Assembly (NCBI GenBank): GCA_903857795.1
Contig: CAIOGM010000088.1
Span: forward strand, 1-41,195
DNA length: 41,195 nt
Direction of reading: 5' to 3'
Origin: an uncultured Geobacter sp.
GTDB taxonomy: Bacteria; Desulfobacterota; Desulfuromonadia; Geobacterales; CAIOGM01
A program made the position numbers and the translations under genes. Positions 32,788-39,562 of this stretch are shown in pieces. The stretch's first letter is position 1. Every line of letters begins with the position of its first letter. The notes under the pieces are model-generated. The model made no database searches. It had not been told where the DNA came from and saw only the letters and a program-made list of their open reading frames with translations.

Positions 32788-33651
32788 TCAATACGGTTCC
32801 GGCACGAGCTTGTACGGGTAGTCGGGCTCCGTATAGCCGTCCGGTTTCTGCCGTTTGGGGAGGACCACCTTGGCGCGGGGAAGCTCCTCATAGGGAATCC
32901 TGCTCAGGAGATGGGAGATGATGTTCAGGCGAACCTTCTTCTTGTTTTCCGAATGGGCCATGAACCAGGGGGCCCAGGGGGTGTCGGTGGCGGCGAACAT
33001 CTCGTCCCGGGCCCGGGAGTAATCATACCAGTGGCTGTATGACTTCAGATCCATGGGAGAGAGCTTCCAGATCTTCCGGCCGTCATCAATCCGCCCCTTG
33101 ATCCGGCGGGTCTGCTCTTCCTCGCTCACCTCCAGCCAGTACTTGAGCAGGATGATCCCGGATTCCACCATCATCTTTTCGAACGCCGGGACGATTTCCA
33201 GGAAGTGCTTTGCCTGCTCCTCCGTACAGAACCCCATGACCCGTTCAACGCCGCAACGGTTGTACCAGCTCCGGTCAAAGATGACCACCTCGCCGGCCGC
33301 CGGCAGATGCGGCAGATAGCGCTGGGCGTACATCTGCGACTTCTCCCGTTCCGTCGGGGCGGTCAGCGCCATCACGCGAAAGACCCGCGGACTTACCCGT
33401 TCGGTGAGCGCCTTGATCACCCCTCCCTTGCCAGCGCCGTCACGCCCTTCGAAGACCACACAGACCTTGAGCCCCTTCTCCTTGATCCACTCCTGGAGTT
33501 TGACCAGCTCCACGGCCAGCTTGGCCAGCTCCTTCTCATAGCTCTTACTCTTCAACTCCGGGAGCACATCCGGACCCTGTACTGCGACCCCATTGCCGTG
33601 TGCGGCAACTTCTGTCGCCGCGGCGTTCTTCTTCTCTTTTTTTTTGCCCAC
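32788..33651 (-). CDS. ppk2: Polyphosphate kinase 2 family protein
   Basis: This 287-residue PPK2 uses inorganic polyphosphate to phosphorylate nucleoside mono- or diphosphates. Walker A is FEGRDGAGKGG (about 68-78) and the Walker B-type motif is IFDRSWYNR (about 123-131). YWLEVSEEEQTRRIKGR and PWFMAHSENKKKVRLNIISHLL are characteristic later blocks. The single-domain length fits class I, which mostly handles diphosphates. The exact substrate is not readable. The first 30 residues are Lys- and Ala-rich. The start is GTG with AAAGGAG upstream. It follows the membrane protein gene at 33674 by 22 nt. Confidence 0.94.
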   Translation of the reverse strand: MGKKKEKKNAAATEVAAHGNGVAVQGPDVLPELKSKSYEKELAKLAVELVKLQEWIKEKGLKVCVVFEGRDGAGKGGVIKALTERVSPRVFRVMALTAPTEREKSQMYAQRYLPHLPAAGEVVIFDRSWYNRCGVERVMGFCTEEQAKHFLEIVPAFEKMMVESGIILLKYWLEVSEEEQTRRIKGRIDDGRKIWKLSPMDLKSYSHWYDYSRARDEMFAATDTPWAPWFMAHSENKKKVRLNIISHLLSRIPYEELPRAKVVLPKRQKPDGYTEPDYPYKLVPEPY

Positions 33652-33673
33652 AAGGGTACTCCTTTAGTGTTGA

Positions 33674-34606
33674 TTACCTGCAGACCTTGTCATACAGAGC
33701 AGCATCGCCTTTATCCCAGATACTCTCGAATCTGTGCCCTGTCTCACTTATTTTACGGGAATTGCTGTTTTTACTCTTGAGTGTTACGGGGTCCAATTCT
33801 ATGAAAGCAAAGGTATCGATGCTCTTGTCGCTGCAATTTACAGCATTGGCAAAAACTGTTACATCATTATTCACGAGCAGCCACGCCGTGTTTATCAATT
33901 TGACACTGCTGCCGGCGCCGCGACCGAAATACCTGTACAATAAAACATTACCCCCCTGTTTGTAATACGCCGACCACCCTTTGGCAATAAAGAGATCGGC
34001 ATTAGCTGCGAGGGATCCCTTTTCAACACTCTGTTTATCGTTTTTGGCAGGGGGTGTGCTAATGGTTTTCGTGATTTGGTGAGGGTCTCTCAACATCGAC
34101 GACATATTTGACAATGCAGCGCCCACAGTGGCAATATCGTTTTTCGATGTGAATCTCTGATAGCTTCTCGATGCAAGTCGCGGCGCCACAGTCTGTTTTT
34201 TCGCAGTGACGAATTTACGAAGATCAATGTCAGCGGCTTTTGGTTTCTGTTTGGCGACGACTGCGACCGGCTTGACAGTTAGTAGGGCTGAAGACGCCAC
34301 AGCGGCAGTCGGTTTGACCGAATGCGACGAAGATGTCGCATTGAATGGCTTAGTGTCAGGATGTCTATTCTCACCCTGGTGATGCGACGTTGCCGAATCA
34401 TAGACAATCTGCTTGGCCGGTTTTTTGATGGGGTTCTTGACGGTTTTCGACTTGGCGGCGGGCAGTAGGAAATAGACGACTATCCCTACCACAATAATGA
34501 GCACCAATGCAATCGCAGCATAAATAATTTTTTTTCTTTTGGTTTTGGCGGGAGAGTCATTCGCCGGCGCCGCGTCCTGCCCTTCGCCTTCATCTGTATT
34601 TTGCAT
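33674..34606 (-). CDS. Single-pass membrane protein with C-terminal extracytoplasmic domain
   Basis: The family is not recognised with confidence. This 310-residue protein has a short acidic cytoplasmic tail, a basic stop (KTKRKK) and one helix at about 27-48. A long Lys/Ala/Val-rich linker (about 50-190) follows. The C-terminal domain (about 205-310) has WSAYYKQGGNVLLYRYF, then TVFANAVNCSDKSIDTFAFIELD, and ends WDKGDAALYDKVC. The paired cysteines and the final Trp-to-Cys pattern recall surface-adhesin-E-like domains, a weak resemblance. AAGGA precedes the ATG. Base composition is visibly lower in GC than its neighbours. It is 59 nt downstream of the FlgO-like lipoprotein genes. Confidence 0.7.
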   Translation of the reverse strand: MQNTDEGEGQDAAPANDSPAKTKRKKIIYAAIALVLIIVVGIVVYFLLPAAKSKTVKNPIKKPAKQIVYDSATSHHQGENRHPDTKPFNATSSSHSVKPTAAVASSALLTVKPVAVVAKQKPKAADIDLRKFVTAKKQTVAPRLASRSYQRFTSKNDIATVGAALSNMSSMLRDPHQITKTISTPPAKNDKQSVEKGSLAANADLFIAKGWSAYYKQGGNVLLYRYFGRGAGSSVKLINTAWLLVNNDVTVFANAVNCSDKSIDTFAFIELDPVTLKSKNSNSRKISETGHRFESIWDKGDAALYDKVCR

Positions 34607-34664
34607 GGAATCGAGTCCTTTTGCTCAGATTGCACGTAGAGCTGCTTGAATATCAGCCTTATTC

Positions 34665-35282
34665 CTACCTTACGCTGTAACTCGTTATGGTGCCATCGAC
34701 ACAGACATAACTAAGCTCCTTCGTGACCATGCGTGAGATTCTGCTTGTCATTGTATTGATTTTCTTGGCAAAAATCAGCAATTTATTCCCTTCGAGATAG
34801 TCATATGTGCCGACTATGGCCTCACCCTGACGATACTCATCGTTTTTGACCTCGCTGGGCACCCGGGTCAACGACACCAGTCCACTATCCGATAATTTAA
34901 AATATTTTGCAAATTCGGCCTGAACTATTGTGTAGCAGCATGCGTTACTGAGGCTCCCCCGCATCAATTCACCCATCAGAAGCCCTATCGGTTTCGGAAC
35001 ATACGTATTGATATCCACAAAATCAGTCACCAGTACCGTCAAACGATGCGCATCGTCAATTCCTGCACACTGAGTAGGACTACTGGCATCACCTCCAGGC
35101 AGTTGACGGCACTCGCCGCAGTTGTCGGTACACATCTCGACTGCAATACTATTAAAAATCTGCTTCAGATCCGCGGTATTAAGTAAGTCGGTGATCGTGC
35201 AGCTGCTGTCAAGTTGCGGTTGATGCGCGCAACCGGTCAGCAACAATATCAACGAGGCGCCTGTCAATAGAAGTTGTTTCAT
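34665..35282 (-). CDS. FlgO-like domain lipoprotein, copy 2
   Basis: This 205-residue lipoprotein has lipobox LLLTGC with acceptor C18. A cysteine-rich stretch follows (C28, C51, C55, C58, C72). The domain at about 80-195 fits the FlgO pattern: LTVLVTDFVDINTYVPKPIGLLMGELMRGSL, a two-cysteine CCYTIV, then LTRVPSE, and GEAIVGTYDYLEGNKLLIFAKKINTMTSRI. FlgO of Vibrio is an outer-membrane lipoprotein of the flagellar base, but no flagellar genes are nearby. The ATG at 35282 overlaps the previous stop as ATGA. Confidence 0.75.
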   Translation of the reverse strand: MKQLLLTGASLILLLTGCAHQPQLDSSCTITDLLNTADLKQIFNSIAVEMCTDNCGECRQLPGGDASSPTQCAGIDDAHRLTVLVTDFVDINTYVPKPIGLLMGELMRGSLSNACCYTIVQAEFAKYFKLSDSGLVSLTRVPSEVKNDEYRQGEAIVGTYDYLEGNKLLIFAKKINTMTSRISRMVTKELSYVCVDGTITSYSVR

Positions 35283-36019
35283 TTTGATATGTCTTCTATC
35301 TTGATCCATTTTGAAGTCTCGAGATCACTACCCGATTGTTTTTGCTTTGCATTGTGCGGCGTATCACCGACTATCTTCATAACCCTTTGCCTGTCTTCGT
35401 AGTAGAGTAAAGAATCAGCATACTCGGTCAATGGCATGTGCACCTGCCCAGATGACACAATAATTCCAGAGCTCATATCTATAACTCTAGTATTTACAAT
35501 TATATGTCCATCTGTAACCGAATATGTTCCTACGACAATTCCACCTATCTTATAATTGTCACGTATTTTTTGTATATCTCTGCTTAATGAAAACTCACCA
35601 GTCCCATTAACTGTAATATCCTTGGTCAACCTGACTTCATATACTTTCCATTTACGCACCTGCAGTTCGTGTATCAAATTCTCGGAAAAAAGCCTGCCGA
35701 AGCTTGACGTCTCCGACAAATTATTAAGGTTGACTATGGTTGTAACTATAAATGTGTTATCCAGGCTTTTTCTGTCAGAATTTCTTTCAATCTGATCCGC
35801 AGTGAAAATAATTTCTGCATTCAACTTTCCAATAGAAGTCCTGCTCCGAGGAATGGTAAGAGGTTCTTCGATCGTAAATTTTTGATAGGGAGTCAGTTGC
35901 GCCGTTTCATAATTTTCTGCACGGATATTGCCTTGCGGATAGCTTGAGGTAGTGGCACATCCTGCAGTGAACAGCAACTGAACTGAGATCAGGAGACCAA
36001 ACGTAGCGCGCCGTATCAT
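35279..36019 (-). CDS. FlgO-like domain lipoprotein, copy 1
   Basis: This 246-residue lipoprotein has lipobox FTAGC with acceptor C21. The mature protein has a 75-residue N-terminal region containing TIPRSRTSIGKLNAEIIF. The FlgO-like domain follows: FIVTTIVNLNNLSETSSFGRLFSENLIHELQ, KVYEVRLTKDITV, GTGEFSLSRDIQKI, and GGIVVGTYSVTDGHIIVNTRVIDMSSGIIVSSG. The last block, a GTY strand followed by N-x-R-V-I-D and a bound tail, is typical of the domain. ATG 36019 overlaps the preceding lipoprotein stop as ATGA, and its own stop overlaps the next ATG. AT-rich codon use sets it apart from flanking genes. Confidence 0.78.
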   Translation of the reverse strand: MIRRATFGLLISVQLLFTAGCATTSSYPQGNIRAENYETAQLTPYQKFTIEEPLTIPRSRTSIGKLNAEIIFTADQIERNSDRKSLDNTFIVTTIVNLNNLSETSSFGRLFSENLIHELQVRKWKVYEVRLTKDITVNGTGEFSLSRDIQKIRDNYKIGGIVVGTYSVTDGHIIVNTRVIDMSSGIIVSSGQVHMPLTEYADSLLYYEDRQRVMKIVGDTPHNAKQKQSGSDLETSKWIKIEDISK

Positions 36020-36273
36020 CTTGCACCCCCACAATCGCCCATGCATGTATTAGTTCCTTCAGGCAGTACAATATATTCAGTCTGTTTAGTTCTGTATGAT
36101 ACAGGATAATCTCTGCAACCATTCCGGCACCAACTATCCCACACGATACTATAAGAATCCCGATAGCATTGACTATCACTTGCACATGGATTTGTAATAA
36201 TTCCGTTGCGACAGTTGGATGCGCACCCCGACAACAAGATTGTTACAGACACCAGACATAACAATTTTCTCAT
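36016..36273 (-). CDS. Small cysteine-rich lipoprotein
   Basis: This 85-residue precursor starts at ATG 36273, seven bases after AAGGAG. The lipobox is LLSGC with acceptor C17. The short mature protein has seven further cysteines (C21, C30, C36, C49, C53, C77, C81), suggesting disulfides or metal binding, in a periplasmic or outer-membrane anchor. The family is not recognised. It is the first gene of the lower-GC operon and overlaps the FlgO-like gene by ATGA. A promoter candidate lies at 36322-36350. Confidence 0.75.
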   Translation of the reverse strand: MRKLLCLVSVTILLSGCASNCRNGIITNPCASDSQCYRDSYSIVWDSWCRNGCRDYPVSYRTKQTEYIVLPEGTNTCMGDCGGAR

Positions 36274-36321
36274 ATACTGACTCCTTGACATAAAATTTGC
36301 CCGTCGAATTCAGAGCATTCT

Positions 36322-36350
36322 TATATATGTATCGGCACAAGGCCTGATAA
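36322..36350 (-). promoter_or_regulatory. Candidate promoter of the lipoprotein operon
   Basis: On the minus strand TTATCA (36345-36350), a 17-nt spacer and TATATA (36322-36327), each with four of six consensus bases. It lies 50 nt before the first ATG (36273). Confidence 0.4.
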
Positions 36351-36431
36351 GTTTAGCGCGCGCACCAATTACGCAACATATTAAACAATACATATATTAC
36401 TAAAAATATTAAATAATTATTTCCAATCAAC

Positions 36432-36466
36432 AAAAAGCTCCTAAACAGTGACGAGTTCAGGAGCTT
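36432..36466 (-). terminator. Rho-independent terminator of the second hemerythrin gene
   Basis: On the minus strand AAGCTCCTGAAC and GTTTAGGAGCTT form the stem, followed by TTTTT, about 70 nt after the stop at 36534. Confidence 0.85.
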
Positions 36467-36533
36467 GATCTTTTCGTTGACGGAGGTCCCAATCTAACGA
36501 CGTGGTGAATCAGCATCTCTCATCTGCCTCCAT

Positions 36534-36923
36534 TTAGAAGCAGATGGTCAGCTTCTTGTCTTCTGTGATCACGTGATTCAGGAGCCATTTGCCAAGAAAA
36601 CCGATCAGTTCGCTGCGCAACGCAGAATCGGTGCAGTGTGAAGAATCCCTCATTCCGGCGATCCGGCATTCAAACTCATTATGCTCCATGATATGGCTAT
36701 CGATATCAACATACCCTATTTCTTCCATATACAACTCTTCCGACCTGAAATGGCAAATGGCATACTGCTCAAGGTCAGCGATTATTGCGGCGTAATACTG
36801 CTGGTCATCTGCCCCGGAACAGCAGTCGCTTATGCTGTTAACTATCTCGAACAAGGCCTTGTGATGGCTGTCAAGCTCATCGTTGTTTACAGAGTAGTCA
36901 TCATGCCACTGTAGTATCTGCAT
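36534..36923 (-). CDS. Bacteriohemerythrin (second copy)
   Basis: This 129-residue di-iron protein has ligands H21, H58, E62, H77, H81, H117 and D122, in LDSHHKALFEIVN, CHFRSEELYMEEIGY, DSHIMEHNEF and NHVITEDKKL. The start WHDDYSVNNDELDSHH is typical of the family. It is more divergent and richer in Cys (C34, C35, C57, C86, C97, C128) than the copy at 26674. No signal peptide is present. It is transcribed alone, with its own terminator, toward the lipoprotein operon on the same strand. A separate oxygen-response role from the first copy is possible. Confidence 0.92.
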   Translation of the reverse strand: MQILQWHDDYSVNNDELDSHHKALFEIVNSISDCCSGADDQQYYAAIIADLEQYAICHFRSEELYMEEIGYVDIDSHIMEHNEFECRIAGMRDSSHCTDSALRSELIGFLGKWLLNHVITEDKKLTICF

Positions 36924-37079
36924 CGCTCTCGCACTCTCCGGTTCGGACTGAATCCGACAAATACATCAACATTATTAGAATACGCAAAACCAGGAGCGCA
37001 TTATAACCATCAATCTTTTACCAGAAAAGAGCGTCGTAATCCACAGTAAATAAAGCTCCTCTAAAAGACAAAAAGTTTC

Positions 37080-37108
37080 TTGACCGCGCGCCTACCATTC
37101 ACTATAAT
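37080..37108 (+). promoter_or_regulatory. Consensus sigma70 promoter of tRNA-Leu
   Basis: TTGACC (37080-37085), a 17-nt spacer and a perfect TATAAT (37103-37108). The tRNA begins 13 nt downstream of the -10, followed by a GCGCGC-like discriminator context upstream. Confidence 0.93.
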
Positions 37109-37120
37109 CACGGACGTTAT

Positions 37121-37206
37121 GCCGGAGTGGTGAAATGGTAGACACAGCAGACTCAAAATCTGCCGACCGCAGGGTCATGCCGGTTCGAGTCCGGCCTTCG
37201 GTACCA
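37121..37206 (+). tRNA. tRNA-Leu (anticodon CAA)
   Basis: This 86-nt class II tRNA starts GCCGGAG and ends with an encoded CCA. The anticodon stem is GCAGA/TCTGC around CTCAAAA, giving CAA, which reads UUG. A long variable arm (CCGCAGGGTCATG region) precedes the T arm CCGGTTCGAGTCCGG. The acceptor pairs GCCGGAG with CTTCGGT using two wobbles. Confidence 0.97.
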
Positions 37207-37593
37207 AAAGACAATCCAGAGTAGTCCGATGAAGTGTGAAAGCCCTTGAGAAATCAGGGGCTTTTTGCTATTTTATGCCCGCTCACTTGTGGCAGCTATC
37301 CGGCGGCTGATGCAGCCACCGACGGTGCCGACGATGCGCTGTTGCTCGGGAAATTGATTCGGGATATTCTAATAGAAAAGTTTTGGAGCTGTGCCTTTGT
37401 AATAGCCTGTCGAGTTGAACCGCCTTCTTCCCCTGTATCTAAAAGTCGTTTCCTGTATATTCTAGATATGAGGAGATAATGCAGAAAAACTGGAATTATC
37501 TGCTTCTTCACAGAGCGTATGATCGAAATATGTTGATTAACACGTGCAGGCAGCACGCTGGAAGGGACTAAACAACATCGAGCGACCCCGCCT
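37207..37593. other. Non-coding region downstream of tRNA-Leu
   Basis: After the tRNA terminator (37239-37267) I see no convincing gene. A 30-codon frame at 37479-37571 starts with ATG five bases after AGGAG but has no recognisable homology and could be fossil sequence. Short frames elsewhere lack signals. The tRNA 3' end is intact and no repeat of it is found, so no element boundary is evident. Confidence 0.45.
37239..37267 (+). terminator. Rho-independent terminator of tRNA-Leu
   Basis: AAGCCCTTGA and TCAGGGGCTT form a stem around GAAA, followed by TTT. Confidence 0.88.
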
Positions 37594-37938
37594 TCATACT
37601 CTTACCTTCTCCTCAGCAGCACCTTCCCGCTCATAAAAAACCACCCCAATCCGTTCGATATGCTCCCTCAGCTTCGCATGGTCAAGCTGTTCGAAAATCG
37701 AAAGGTCAAACATCCACGGCAGAAGCAGCTCATCAAGTTCATCAAGAATTTTCAACAGGATGTTGTGATTCAGCTCATTGCCGTACATCGTCAAGTCAAT
37801 ATCCGAGCCGGTTTTGTAATTTCCCTTGGCACGCGAGCCATACAACACAACCAGTTCCACCTCCGGATGAGAAGCAAACACTGCCCGGATCTTTTCTACC
37901 GCAGCCAAAGGCAATCCAAAGAGGGGATCCGTCATCAT
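37594..37938 (-). CDS. MntA-like nucleotidyltransferase (antitoxin-type)
   Basis: This 114-residue minimal nucleotidyltransferase has the motif GSRAKGNYKTGSDIDL (about 34-49), containing GS and the two metal-binding aspartates. ELVVLYGSRAKG gives the usual lead strand. In MNT/HEPN pairs the MNT protein AMPylates and silences the HEPN RNase. The ATG overlaps the upstream HEPN-type gene stop as ATGA. The length and single-domain form are normal. Confidence 0.88.
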   Translation of the reverse strand: MMTDPLFGLPLAAVEKIRAVFASHPEVELVVLYGSRAKGNYKTGSDIDLTMYGNELNHNILLKILDELDELLLPWMFDLSIFEQLDHAKLREHIERIGVVFYEREGAAEEKVRV

Positions 37939-38342
37939 GCTTGCAAACTCAAGGCTTCAAATCGGAGATGTAAACTAACAAATTCAGGGTAATACTGTGT
38001 CACTATTTTGTTGGAGATATCATCAGCAACGTCTTCATTATAGGTGTAGCTGGCAAGAACTCTGCTCTTGATCATTTCCATCCAGGTTTCACCATTTTCA
38101 ATCAGACCACGCCTGAATGCCAGGCGGAAGGCATCACGGCCGCCGATAATTCCGACCTCACCTTGTGCTTCAAAAATGTCTTTGATACAGTTCCAAGCAA
38201 GCTCGTATGTATACTCAAAACATTGTATCAATCCCTGCTGCTCAAACTCGTTAAGCTCGCCTTTTTCAATAAATCTTGTGAGTTGACGGAGAGCTTTGGA
38301 ATAGTTGTCTAACCGTTGTTTCCAGCGAATGTCTTCCGTCAT
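37935..38342 (-). CDS. HI0074/HepT-like HEPN protein, RNase motif altered
   Basis: This 135-residue all-helical protein belongs to the nucleotidyltransferase substrate-binding (HI0074) type, partner of the MntA-like gene. RWKQRLDNYSKALRQL starts the first helix, and GLIQCFEYTYELAWNCIKDIFEAQG is the family hallmark. The expected RX4HXY RNase motif reads R-V-L-A-S-Y-T-Y, with Tyr (TAC) in place of His. Many family members have SHTY here. Loss of the histidine would be expected to weaken or remove RNase activity. ATG 38342 has AAGGAG upstream. A GTG/ATG further up adds seven residues. Confidence 0.88.
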   Translation of the reverse strand: MTEDIRWKQRLDNYSKALRQLTRFIEKGELNEFEQQGLIQCFEYTYELAWNCIKDIFEAQGEVGIIGGRDAFRLAFRRGLIENGETWMEMIKSRVLASYTYNEDVADDISNKIVTQYYPEFVSLHLRFEALSLQA

Positions 38343-38359
38343 ATGCTGAGTCTCCTTGT

Positions 38360-38584
38360 TCAATCAAAGAGAGCCACCGCCTGCCGCGCCAGCTCCGTTC
38401 CAGCCAACAGCTCACTGAGTAGTTCACTGAACTCCTGCGCCGCCAGGTCATGCTGCCGAACCATGGTGGAGAGTTCCCGAGCCAGCTCCAAAGCGGCGCC
38501 GGAGTCAAGATCACAGGTGGCGACCTCCTGTCCGGAAAGAGCTCCTCCCGCTCTGCCATTCAAGCTCTGCGTCATCTGTTTCAC
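38360..38584 (-). CDS. Small hypothetical helical protein
   Basis: A frame of 74 residues, GC-rich like the flanking deacetylase and unlike the toxin pair. It is predicted mostly helical: DSGAALELARELSTMVRQHDLAAQEFSELLSELL. No signal peptide, cysteine pair or known domain is seen. The start is GTG 38584 or ATG 38575, with only AGG upstream. It lies 17 nt before the HEPN gene start and 50 nt after the deacetylase stop on the same strand. It may be a real downstream gene of the deacetylase transcript. Confidence 0.45.
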   Translation of the reverse strand: MKQMTQSLNGRAGGALSGQEVATCDLDSGAALELARELSTMVRQHDLAAQEFSELLSELLAGTELARQAVALFD

Positions 38585-38633
38585 CTGGGAGCTGTTCGGT
38601 GGAGTGATGGAGTTGGCCGTGAGCAGGCGACCG

Positions 38634-39560
38634 CTACTCGCCCAGCCTTACAAACCTGAAACCCCGTTTTTTGAGCTCCGGCACGGCAGCCATGACCCCC
38701 TTCCCGGTCCCGGCCTCGGGGTGGTTCATATGGAGGATGACGATGTCGCCCGGACGGACCCCCAAGAGCGCCTGCTTCACCTGCTCCGCCGGGAGGGTTG
38801 CCCCGGCATCCCCCAGCACGGAGAAGCCGGCGACCTGCTCTCCCAGTTCCCCGGCAATTCTGACAGCGACCTCATCATAATAGGCGGTGCCAGAGCGGTA
38901 AAAACGGGGCCGCCTGCCGGTGAGCTCGGCGATGTTACGCGCATTCAGCTCAATCTCGTCCACCAGCTCCCCCACATCCCGGGTCCCGGCGATGCCGTAG
39001 ACGCTCCTGCCGTTCACCGAAGCGGGGCGGTGGCGAAAGCCGTGGTTGGCGATCTCGAACAGCGGATTGGCCGCCAGCCGGTCGAAGAGCTCCCGGTTCG
39101 GGGCGATCCAGCGGGCATTGATGAAGAGCGTCGCCGGCACCTGCTCCCGCTCCAGAAATGCGAGGAGTTCCCGATCCACCCCCATCCCCTTGCCGCTGCC
39201 GCAGGCGTCGAAGGTGAGCGCCACCACCTTCTCTCCGCTCCCGACTTTCAGTCGGGTGGTCACCCCGGTCACGCTCTCCCCCCACTCCGTGGGGAGCTGT
39301 CCGGCATACCGCTCCACCAGTTTTCGCTTCAGCACCCGGTAGGAGGATTCTTCCGACAGCTCCCCTTTTCGGGGGAGGGGCGGGGAGAAGCTCTGCTCTT
39401 TTTCGGGAGAAGCCGCTTCACCCACCCCCCGGCCCCCCCCCGTCAAGGGAGGGGGAGGAGAGTGTTGCACAAGATCCGTCCGGGCTGCCGCCGACAGCTG
39501 CCCGAAGAGTACGGTCGCCACGGCTCCGGCAAGGAGCATCCGCGCACGTCCCGTTTTCAT
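38634..39560 (-). CDS. Polysaccharide deacetylase (NodB domain), exported
   Basis: This 308-residue exported protein has a signal peptide at about 1-26 and a NodB catalytic domain from about 110. D118 lies in ALTFDACGSG, H173 and H177 lie in ANHGFRHR, and later motifs are RRPRFYRSGTAYYDE and GDIVILHMNHPEAGTGKG. It would remove N- or O-acetyl groups from a cell-surface glycan with a metal ion. Residues 33-68 are encoded by an inserted palindromic repeat and lie in the linker between signal peptide and catalytic domain. ATG 39560 follows GGGGAG. The upstream GTG overlaps the phosphoglycerate mutase stop. The two genes are coupled. Confidence 0.88.
   Translation of the reverse strand: MKTGRARMLLAGAVATVLFGQLSAAARTDLVQHSPPPPLTGGGRGVGEAASPEKEQSFSPPLPRKGELSEESSYRVLKRKLVERYAGQLPTEWGESVTGVTTRLKVGSGEKVVALTFDACGSGKGMGVDRELLAFLEREQVPATLFINARWIAPNRELFDRLAANPLFEIANHGFRHRPASVNGRSVYGIAGTRDVGELVDEIELNARNIAELTGRRPRFYRSGTAYYDEVAVRIAGELGEQVAGFSVLGDAGATLPAEQVKQALLGVRPGDIVILHMNHPEAGTGKGVMAAVPELKKRGFRFVRLGE
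39357..39464. repeat. Palindromic repeat inserted in frame in the deacetylase gene
   Basis: Two inverted C/T-rich arms translate on the minus strand as HSPPPPLTGGGRGVGE and SPPLPRKGEL, separated by a short EKEQ linker. They match the intergenic family at 13491-13651. The insert is 36 codons and keeps the frame. Confidence 0.75.
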
Positions 39561-39562
39561 GG

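Noticed and set aside
37246-37479. 77-codon frame after tRNA-Leu
   Set aside because: It begins inside the tRNA terminator and shows no domain or translation signal.
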